Assembly (NCBI GenBank): GCA_012514645.1
Contig: JAAYZW010000225.1
Coordinates: 1-38,360, forward strand
DNA length: 38,360 nt
From: Chloroflexota bacterium
Lineage (GTDB): Bacteria > Chloroflexota > Anaerolineae > Anaerolineales > Anaerolineaceae
Reading direction: 5' to 3'
The position numbers and the translations under genes were made by a program. Of the stretch, positions 31,637 to 38,360 are shown in pieces. Numbering within the stretch: the first letter of the stretch is position 1; every line of letters begins with the position of its first letter. The notes beneath the pieces are model-generated. The model did no database searches and was not told where the DNA came from. It was given only the letters and a program-made list of their open reading frames with translations.

Positions 31637-33523
31637 TTAGACTCCAATTTCTTCAGCGACATCGGGCATGCCCAAATCGATCAGGAGTTCTTTTGGTATC
31701 AACCCTTCTTCAGTCCAGCCTTTGGCTTTGTAATAGAGCAGTTTCATATAATCAAGTTCATCGTCAGTAACGAACACACCTGCGCCGGGTCCCTTGGTCA
31801 TAGCTTCGTGCTTCCAGCGCCAGGGCAGTTCATCATCTTCGTGGTGCCAGCCCTCGCGGATGTTGAAGGCTTTTTTGATGTTCGTGGCACGGACGCCGAT
31901 CAGATCAACTTCATCGTAATCAAAATCCCAGCCGGTGGTGGCGTTGATCAAATTCGCGATCGCGGGCCAGGCGCCAGCGCGGTCTGCTTTTCCGGTGAAA
32001 CTGCGTCGGATGAACTTACACAGTGGCAAGGTGTCGTAAACGGCTGCGTAAACTTCAGAATCTACCGCAACCTGACCGCGGGTTTCATCGACTGTCAGAC
32101 GGTTGGTCTCGCCTTTGAGGTCAGGATCATAAGCGGCAGAGCGGTTGTGACAGCCACCGCGGGTGCCGGTGGCGAGCCCAACGGCGAAAGTCTTCAGCGA
32201 GCGACCGTCGTATCCGGCTGGTTCGAGCCCCTTTACGTGCATTGCCCACTTGTAGCTTTCTGTGCCGCGATCTTTGTCGATGGTTTCGCTGGCGATTCGC
32301 ACACCTTCAGCCATCAGGTCACCGATACCTTCACGGTCGCGGATCATTTCAGCCAGTTTTACGGCTGAATCTCCGTCACCGAATCTGAGTGAGAAACCTT
32401 CGGGATGAGACTCGCAGGCAAAATCTTTATCGGTCAAAACACCTTTTTCGTAGCTTTCCATTGCGTAGCTAATGGTGACACCCATGCTTACGGTATCCAT
32501 GCCATCCTGGTCGGCAATTGTGATCAGTTTGATGGCACAGCGCATATCGTTGACACCCAGGTTCGAGCTGTTGGCAAACAGGCTTTCGTATTCGATGCCG
32601 GTCATCGAGCCGGCAAACGGTCCGGTTTTAACGATGGACATCTGTTCGCAGGCGATCGGGCATTGTGCGCAGGCAATCACCTTGACCTTGTGATGTTTGT
32701 CGAGGTATTCACCGCTGACCATTTCAGCATCCTCATACACACCTTCCTGGAAGTTGCGGGTTGGCAAGACGCCAGATTTATTCTGCGCGAGCAAACCTGT
32801 TGCGGTTCCATAGACCCGGTACTTTTCGGTGTCCTTGCCCTGGGCAGACTTCGAGATGTTAAAAGCAAGCTGGTTCAAAGCGTGCGGGTCAAAAACCTTG
32901 ACGCCCATGGTGCCGCGCACAGAGACAGCCTTCAGCTTCTTGTGCCCCCAAAGCATACCGTGACCGGTACGGCCAAGTTGGCGCCCGTCGTTGGTCACAT
33001 TGGCATAACGAACCATATTTTCGCCTGCCGGACCGATCGTGCAGGAACGGATTTGGTCATCACCCAGATGTTCACGGATGGCTTCTTCGGTATCAAAGGT
33101 GCCCTTGCCGAGCAGGTAAGTGGCATCATTGAACTGCACCCGGTCGTCGTCGATGAACAACTGTGTCCATTTGTCGCAGCTGTTATGCAGTACGACACCA
33201 TCCCAGCCGGCTCGCTTGAGCGCAACTGAAAACCAGCTGCCTGAGAGGCTGTCACCAATCACGCCTGTGAGAGGTGATTTGGATGCCAGCCCGAACTTGC
33301 CGCCTACGGGCACGGGGGTGCCAGTGAAAATTCCGTTGGCAAAGCAGATTGGGTTGCCGTCGTCGAGCGGGTCACAACCGGGAATGATGTTTTCCCACAG
33401 CAAGCGTGATGCCATCGAAACGCCGCCGATGTAGATTTTGTACCACTCTTCAGGTTTGTTCTCGATCCAGTTCTTCTTGGTTTTAAGATCGATGTGCAGA
33501 ATTTTTCCACTGTATCCGTACAT
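31637..33523 (-). CDS. Aldehyde:ferredoxin oxidoreductase family enzyme (tungsten/molybdenum, AOR type)
   Basis: The ATG at 33523 (628 aa) has CAGGAG 9 nt upstream; a longer frame by 8 codons lacks one. The family oxidises aldehydes to acids, or reduces acids, with a W-bis-pyranopterin and one [4Fe-4S] cluster. YGYSGKILHIDL is the typical N-terminus. CAQCPIAC (285-292) and Cys502 in DTLPLC supply the cluster ligands, and GIEYESL with NLGVND and RGGCHNR are pterin-site regions. Length matches AOR (about 600) and also BamB (about 650). The substrate could be an aldehyde or a carbonyl/acyl compound. It is the first gene of the operon. The 284-bp upstream gap shows a TATACT (33638-33643, minus) without a good -35. 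Confidence 0.92.
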   Translation of the reverse strand: MYGYSGKILHIDLKTKKNWIENKPEEWYKIYIGGVSMASRLLWENIIPGCDPLDDGNPICFANGIFTGTPVPVGGKFGLASKSPLTGVIGDSLSGSWFSVALKRAGWDGVVLHNSCDKWTQLFIDDDRVQFNDATYLLGKGTFDTEEAIREHLGDDQIRSCTIGPAGENMVRYANVTNDGRQLGRTGHGMLWGHKKLKAVSVRGTMGVKVFDPHALNQLAFNISKSAQGKDTEKYRVYGTATGLLAQNKSGVLPTRNFQEGVYEDAEMVSGEYLDKHHKVKVIACAQCPIACEQMSIVKTGPFAGSMTGIEYESLFANSSNLGVNDMRCAIKLITIADQDGMDTVSMGVTISYAMESYEKGVLTDKDFACESHPEGFSLRFGDGDSAVKLAEMIRDREGIGDLMAEGVRIASETIDKDRGTESYKWAMHVKGLEPAGYDGRSLKTFAVGLATGTRGGCHNRSAAYDPDLKGETNRLTVDETRGQVAVDSEVYAAVYDTLPLCKFIRRSFTGKADRAGAWPAIANLINATTGWDFDYDEVDLIGVRATNIKKAFNIREGWHHEDDELPWRWKHEAMTKGPGAGVFVTDDELDYMKLLYYKAKGWTEEGLIPKELLIDLGMPDVAEEIGV

Positions 33524-33742
33524 TGTTAATGACTCCTGTCTGGACATGGGTATTGGCGAGCGGGTTTTGTCATCAAAGAATGAAAGCCACTTCGCGATTT
33601 GAAAGCGAGATTAAGCACAGAAAACATTTCCTTGAAAAGTATAACTCAACTATAAAAACCCGGTGATATATCAGCCCGATTTTTGTGAGAATACGTAAAG
33701 ATAACGGTGTGGAATGATGATTTCTCGTACTCAATAATTGAG

Positions 33743-33784
33743 GAAAAAAAGATTGTCGGTCAGGTTCCGCTTCAGAACCTGACC
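33743..33784 (-). terminator. Terminator downstream of the TPR-caspase-like gene
   Basis: A perfect 10-bp inverted repeat GGTCAGGTTC / GAACCTGACC (33758-33767 with 33775-33784) has a 7-nt loop. On the minus strand it is followed after about 7 nt by seven T (33744-33750). The distance to the T-run is longer than ideal. Confidence 0.6.
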
Positions 33785-33807
33785 TGCAAAGAATAGAGTC
33801 CTTGTGA

Positions 33808-36579
33808 TTACCTTGACATGCTCAGTTTGATCATTTCGCCTTTTTGGTCAAAGGTCATGCGGGCAAAGTGGTTGTGGCTCTTCGACTTGTACTTATACTG
33901 CTTCTTTAATGTGACAACATAGCGCTGGCTGGCTTTCAGTAAATCATATTGGCTGCGTTGGTCCTCCACCTCTTCCTGGTTTAGAGTGAAATTCGACAGC
34001 TGCGGGTTGATTGCCACGGTGGCGTCATCCAAACCGGGAAGGTAATTTTTGATCACCGATTTGATCTGCCCCAAAATCTCTGTGGGCATTTCATCAGCAG
34101 CCACCACCAGTTCATCAGGCGAATCACTGATGGTCTTGAGCTCCGGAGTAGCGGTCGGACGGATGGCAGGTTTGGTGACTTCTTTAATGGCTTTGGCAGT
34201 CGCCAGGGGGTCACCGTAGAGCACAAATGAAAGAATTGTCTTCTGGTCTTCACCATCCAGGTACCCCTGACTGGCGGTCATTTTCTTCGCCAACGCCAAT
34301 TTTGCCTGCATGAGCGCATAACCAGCGCTCAGACCATCAACAACGTGCTTCCAAAAATGCCAGGCGAGCAAATCGGCAGCGATCAGTGGTTTGCTTACGG
34401 AGCCATAGGCAGTGCAAGTCGAACCAACAAATGCCCTGGTTCCGCTGGAGAGGAAATTGAGTGCGATCGATTCACTGACTTTTTTGTTCAGGATGTTTGC
34501 GCCAAAACACGCTTCGCTCAAAACCAATGCCGGTGCCGAACTGCTGGGCGTGAAATTGCCAGGCAGGACTGCGATAGGGTATTCAGGACCTTCCTGACGT
34601 TTGGTGAGATCCTTTTGTCCATACCATTCCTCCGAATCTTGCAAGCCATGCAGGTTGAAATAGGCATACTTTGGGTTGCTCGGCTGTCCGGCAAGCAGGT
34701 TGCTGTTGGTGGTTGGCGGCGAACTCTTCAACCGCTCTGCCCGGTCAATAACCGAAAATACCATCGCGGACGGAGATTTCCAGACCTCAGCGGTGACACC
34801 CAGGTTGTTTGGGCGCTGCACCTGGGCGAGCGACTGAAACAGCGATCGACTGAGCGCATCGAGCAAGCGCGCTAAGGGGTTGCTTTCGAGGCTCTTTTTG
34901 GTTTTAACCTTGACATCATACTCATTGTTCAGGAAGCGCAATTGCTCCAGCAGATAACCGGCATCGTTTCCTCTTTCGTCCGGCAAGCGACCGACGGGCC
35001 ACTGCTGGATGAAGTAGTTCTCATCAATTGTGGAATAAGGGTTGTCAGAGGGTACATTAACATCGCTGTCATCTGTGGGGTTCGGAAGCAAGTGGAAAGG
35101 TACGATCTCATCGCCGCCTACGATCAGTAGCGCACCGATCATCTCTCCACGCGAAGCTAAAACATGATCGAGATCGGTTAGTGCTATTTTCAATTTCAAG
35201 GCATCTGGATTGGTGATCGGGCTCAGCCCAAAATCCTGGACGCTCTGTGGGTCATCGGGAACAAAGATGCAACTGTTCCAGCCAGCCAGGCTGACGATCT
35301 TGAGCGACAGACTGCGCATGGTTTCGATAACTACTGCAGCGGTGTTTTCGCCATATTTTTGCACAAGACTCTGTCGGGAAGTCATGATGACATAACTGGG
35401 GAAACGCCCATCGGTTTTCATCAATTCAGGGTTTTTGATCTTGCTGGCGATGGTGGCAAAATCTGATTCGATTTCTTCGATCGCTTTAAGTGCTTCGATC
35501 GTTTTCGGGTCGTGGGCAGACTTGGCATCGGTTGAATCGGCAGGTTCAGCGACCGCTTCAGGACTGTTTTGGTAGTGCTCGGGTGGCACAGTGGCGATGT
35601 CTTTGACGAAGAATGAACTGGTCGGCACTTCAGAATAGTCCGCCTGAATTTCCTGATCGTCATCGTCCTCAAACATAAACGCGGACACCTGGTTTGCCAG
35701 AGTGGGCTGCTCGTCCAACAGTTCGCTGGCTAATTTACTTCCAGTAGGCAGCTCTTGCTCTCCGGTGCTGACAAAATCGGATTTGGAGAGCACATTCCAA
35801 CCCAACTCTGCGGCGATAGTGGCGGGAATGGGCAGGTCCAGGAAAACTTTGAGATCTTCGGGCCAAAGCGGTTTGAAGCTGTGGTTCGCGCCAAGCAGCC
35901 GGGTAACAACCTGACCGCTGGCATCATGAGCGGCGCTCCAGTGTAATCGTTCAACCCCCTGGGTATCGTCTCCAGTCTGCAGATCAGCAATGGCTGCCAA
36001 AATTTTGATTTGAACGCAGGTGTCCCAACGGGAAGAATAAATTTCGCTCAGTGTGTGAAGCAGGGTGAAGTTGCGGTTTTCATTGATAATGCGCATGTGG
36101 AAAATGGCTGGAAGGGCAACTTTTGGGTTGTGTGCCAATGATTCCATTACCGCTTTTTCTGCAGCTGCCAGGTCGCCGCTCTCATATGCGTGGCGTGTTT
36201 CAATCAGTGCCGGTAACCAAGCCACATTGCCCGGGCTTGTGCCGCCGCGCTGCAGATAGACCCTGCTGGCAATAACATCAGGGTTGCTCTGACCGGTGAG
36301 TTTGTCTAATAAAAAGGCTGCCTCAGTAAATTCGGGATCATTTCGCAGGAGGTTTTCCAGGTTGGTGACCGCCATTTCTACATCGCCGATTTCAGCGAGG
36401 GTCTGGGCATACATGAAATTTACCAACAGATCACCCGGGTAGCTTGCCAGCCAGATTAAGGCTGCCTGCCTGGCAAACTGGAGTTCACGGCTGGCGATGG
36501 CGGTTTGTAATAAAACCAGGAACTTGCCCCTTCGGACAATCAGGATTTCTTCACTTTTTTGGGCGGAATAAGGTTTCAT
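33808..36579 (-). CDS. TPR protein with C-terminal caspase-like (CHAT / C25) domain
   Basis: The protein has 923 residues. Residues 1-170 are TPR-like (LASYPGDLLVNFMYAQTL, LLRNDPEFTEAAFLLDKL). A C-terminal clan CD domain from about 390 shows FNLHG with His644 and LSEACFGA with Cys691, the His/Cys dyad of caspase-like peptidases. The following region with SSGTRAFVGSTCTAYG and VVDGLSAGYALMQAKLALAK is typical of CHAT or gingipain-like C25 folds. The long Glu/Asp-rich middle (about 300-390) may be a linker. No signal peptide is evident. The start overlaps the TPR gene stop by 4 nt. The target is unknown; TPR-CHAT proteins can be effectors of bacterial defence or regulated proteolysis, but nothing in this window shows a CRISPR or toxin partner. 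Confidence 0.8.
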   Translation of the reverse strand: MKPYSAQKSEEILIVRRGKFLVLLQTAIASRELQFARQAALIWLASYPGDLLVNFMYAQTLAEIGDVEMAVTNLENLLRNDPEFTEAAFLLDKLTGQSNPDVIASRVYLQRGGTSPGNVAWLPALIETRHAYESGDLAAAEKAVMESLAHNPKVALPAIFHMRIINENRNFTLLHTLSEIYSSRWDTCVQIKILAAIADLQTGDDTQGVERLHWSAAHDASGQVVTRLLGANHSFKPLWPEDLKVFLDLPIPATIAAELGWNVLSKSDFVSTGEQELPTGSKLASELLDEQPTLANQVSAFMFEDDDDQEIQADYSEVPTSSFFVKDIATVPPEHYQNSPEAVAEPADSTDAKSAHDPKTIEALKAIEEIESDFATIASKIKNPELMKTDGRFPSYVIMTSRQSLVQKYGENTAAVVIETMRSLSLKIVSLAGWNSCIFVPDDPQSVQDFGLSPITNPDALKLKIALTDLDHVLASRGEMIGALLIVGGDEIVPFHLLPNPTDDSDVNVPSDNPYSTIDENYFIQQWPVGRLPDERGNDAGYLLEQLRFLNNEYDVKVKTKKSLESNPLARLLDALSRSLFQSLAQVQRPNNLGVTAEVWKSPSAMVFSVIDRAERLKSSPPTTNSNLLAGQPSNPKYAYFNLHGLQDSEEWYGQKDLTKRQEGPEYPIAVLPGNFTPSSSAPALVLSEACFGANILNKKVSESIALNFLSSGTRAFVGSTCTAYGSVSKPLIAADLLAWHFWKHVVDGLSAGYALMQAKLALAKKMTASQGYLDGEDQKTILSFVLYGDPLATAKAIKEVTKPAIRPTATPELKTISDSPDELVVAADEMPTEILGQIKSVIKNYLPGLDDATVAINPQLSNFTLNQEEVEDQRSQYDLLKASQRYVVTLKKQYKYKSKSHNHFARMTFDQKGEMIKLSMSR

Positions 36580-38360
36580 TTTCGTTTTGGAGCCTCCTGT
36601 AGGTTGTTAACCAGGTTCAAAGCAACCATTGAAGCGAGCTGCCGTCGGATGCTTTGGTCTGAAGGGGAGAGTTGTGCTGCCTGGCGCAGCATCGTTTCGG
36701 AATTGCGGTAATCACGGCTCTCTTTGTATGCCGCAGCAGCTTGCAGGTATGGTCTCGGATCTTTCCCAACCATATCTATCGCTTGAAGATATGTATCGAT
36801 GGCATCATTGACCTCGCGGCGGTCTTGATAAGCCTGACCTAATTCAAGATATGCCTCGATCAGACTGGGGTCCAGGCTGATGGCACGACTGAGACGGTCA
36901 ACTGCTTGATCGAGGTTACCTTTCAGGCGGTCAACTTTTCCAAGCGAAATCAAGGTCGCAGGCTTGTCCGGGTCGATAGAGAGACTGTTTAACAGGCTCT
37001 TTTCCGCTTTTTCGAGTTGACCGGCATCGATCAGATAATCTGCCAACTGGTTAAGTACCTGCAGGTTATCAGGGTTGTTAGCCGCAAGGCTTTGAAGCGC
37101 TTTCAGAGCGCCGTGAGGGTTGGTTTGACGATCCAGATCAATTGAGAGCAAATCGAAGGGAAGCTCATCCGCAACCACACTCTTCGCCGCAGTAATGGTG
37201 TGTCGGGCAAGTGCCGGATTATCCGCATCGATTTCTGCCCTTGCTTTGAGGAGCAATGCTTTCGGGTGATCAGGGTTTTTGTTGAGCGCGAGGCTGATTC
37301 CGCGCATAGCGAGTTCGAATTCTCTCCGCGCCATGTGTGATTCCGCGATTGAAAGATAATATTCAGGGTTCTCCGGTTTAAGTTGGGCAGCTTTTTGCCA
37401 GCACTGGATGGCGATTTGGTGCTCACCCAGGCGCTGATTGATCTTTGCGAGCGAGTCGAGAGTTTCTGGATTCTCAGGAGAAAGGTCTGACGCTTTGCCG
37501 AAATAATCTTTGGCAGCGTGATAATCTTTTTCGAGCAGCTTAATATCACCAAGCAGTTGCCAGTTGTGCGCTGTTTTCGGTGAAATTCGCAGCGCCTCCT
37601 CCAGGTGGCTGGCAGCCTGGGGATAGAGACCGGCATCCTGGAACATTCTACCTGCGAAGGCATGCCATTCGGGCTCGTCTGGCCAGGCTTCAAGCGCCGC
37701 TTCCATTTTTTTTGCGGCTTGCTGCGGCAGGTCCTGGTTGGCAAAAGCATCGATTGCATTCAAAATCGGGTCGGTTGCCGATTTTTCGAGCAGATGCCGG
37801 GCGACAGAAGAGCTGTATTCCGGATCTGTGTGAAGGTTGATTATTGCGCTCTGGGTCAACACCTCCGGGTCGTCTGCGAAAGCATTCATGATCGCGGAAA
37901 TGCGATCCGGGTTGACTAAAACCGAGAGCACCTGGGCAGCCTGGCGACCGCTGTTAACCAGTTGGCTCATGCGATTATCGTCGTCCCAATGTCCGTGGAA
38001 CACTGCCTGACCGATCTTCAGGTCAGCCAATAGTTGCGCGGGCTTCAGGAAGCGACCTGCCACCGCAATTTGCTCTTCCATCGATTCTGACTGATTCTCA
38101 GAATTGAAGAGTTGAGGCAAATGCTTTGTAATATTGAGGAGCATGGCGTTATTGTGCTGGCGGTAGTTGTCCGTCAGATACTTTGCCAATAATTGGTTGA
38201 CCACCGGATTGATGCGAACCACGGAAAGCGCGCTGGAGAAGCATTGATTGGCAATTTGCCACCGATTGGTTTCCCAAGCTGCGACCCCACAAGCCAGGCA
38301 GCTCCAAACCCACTCGAAATGCCTGTTGATATCAAAGCTGGTTTCATTGTGGCTGATCGC
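36576..38360 (-). CDS. Tetratricopeptide repeat protein (5' end cut by window edge)
   Basis: The frame is open to the last base of the window, so 594 residues are visible and the start is missing; a GTG at 38222 is only an internal codon. The extra 46 N-terminal codons read as a plausible Trp/Cys-rich helical segment. From about residue 210 there are at least eight 34-residue TPR units, such as PQAASHLEEALRISP, AAKDYFGKASDLSP, IQCWQKAAQLKP and AVDRLSRAISLDP. They form a superhelical scaffold for protein binding. It shares an operon with the caspase-like gene (4-nt overlap), so it may present substrates or sense a signal. No enzymatic domain is visible. Confidence 0.88.
   Translation of the reverse strand, partial: AISHNETSFDINRHFEWVWSCLACGVAAWETNRWQIANQCFSSALSVVRINPVVNQLLAKYLTDNYRQHNNAMLLNITKHLPQLFNSENQSESMEEQIAVAGRFLKPAQLLADLKIGQAVFHGHWDDDNRMSQLVNSGRQAAQVLSVLVNPDRISAIMNAFADDPEVLTQSAIINLHTDPEYSSSVARHLLEKSATDPILNAIDAFANQDLPQQAAKKMEAALEAWPDEPEWHAFAGRMFQDAGLYPQAASHLEEALRISPKTAHNWQLLGDIKLLEKDYHAAKDYFGKASDLSPENPETLDSLAKINQRLGEHQIAIQCWQKAAQLKPENPEYYLSIAESHMARREFELAMRGISLALNKNPDHPKALLLKARAEIDADNPALARHTITAAKSVVADELPFDLLSIDLDRQTNPHGALKALQSLAANNPDNLQVLNQLADYLIDAGQLEKAEKSLLNSLSIDPDKPATLISLGKVDRLKGNLDQAVDRLSRAISLDPSLIEAYLELGQAYQDRREVNDAIDTYLQAIDMVGKDPRPYLQAAAAYKESRDYRNSETMLRQAAQLSPSDQSIRRQLASMVALNLVNNLQEAPKRK

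Noticed and set aside
33660-33700. Second Rex-like site upstream of the AOR gene (TTGTGAGAATACGTAAAG)
   Set aside because: Only one half matches; the other half has too many mismatches to call.

Overview
The window reads as a stretch of chromosome from a strictly anaerobic, fermentative or syntrophic bacterium. Gene content and style (a T-box in front of a type-2 ileS, a NAD-linked [NiFe] hydrogenase, a tungsten-type aldehyde oxidoreductase with Hdr/Flox partners, sortilin-like BNR repeat proteins) fit Chloroflexota, class Anaerolineae. That assignment is an inference; no phylogenetic marker was compared. UGA is used as an ordinary stop in several genes (ileS, lspA), so the code is standard.

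Layout. (1) 1-9264, minus strand: a hydrogenase locus. In transcription order it holds a NuoE/HndA-like subunit, a small HATPase, a cysteine-free HndB-like subunit, a NuoF/HndC-like flavoprotein, a NuoG-length HoxU-like subunit, HoxY, HoxH and a hydrogenase-protease/FdhD fusion; a truncated hypA follows after a gap. A Rex-like operator lies just upstream. (2) 9709-12123, minus strand: PHP, DRTGG, CBS-HATPase and DRTGG proteins. These are sensory or accessory types known mainly beside electron-bifurcating [FeFe] hydrogenases; here they stand beside a [NiFe] enzyme. (3) 12210-23396, plus strand: housekeeping genes hisS, tRNA-His with its own promoter and terminator, a MITE-like repeat, a T-box leader, ileS, lspA, an rluD-type gene and a threonine aldolase, then a secreted BNR repeat protein and a metallophosphoesterase. 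(4) 23430-33523, minus strand: an eleven-gene redox operon. It encodes a W/Mo aldehyde:ferredoxin oxidoreductase-family enzyme, an AorB/BamC-like ferredoxin, HdrA, HdrC, MvhD, three Flox-like subunits, a polyferredoxin and a small DUF2007-like protein. (5) 33808-38360, minus strand: a TPR-caspase-like protein and a TPR protein cut by the window edge.

The most striking observation is that hdrA is interrupted by one in-frame UGA exactly where the family has a Cys in a CxxC-type motif (Cys-Ser-Ile-UGA-Ile-Leu-Ala-Pro-Lys). A 9-bp hairpin with a GGC loop follows, its loop starting 27 nt after the UGA, which fits a bacterial SECIS element. I therefore call one 845-residue selenoprotein HdrA and not two genes. 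The operon has no HdrB, and its catalytic partner appears to be the AOR-family enzyme. The cluster therefore looks like an aldehyde (or related carbonyl) oxidoreductase wired through HdrA flavin bifurcation or confurcation to NAD(H) via Flox. Together with the NAD-linked hydrogenase this suggests a cell that balances ferredoxin, NADH, H2 and aldehyde/acid pools.

Other notable items are a diverged intergenic repeat family with a conserved hairpin and terminal inverted repeats, an FdhD domain lacking its cysteine motif, an IleRS2 with a swapped HIGH motif (GVHH), and loss of all iron-sulfur cysteines in the HndB-like subunit.
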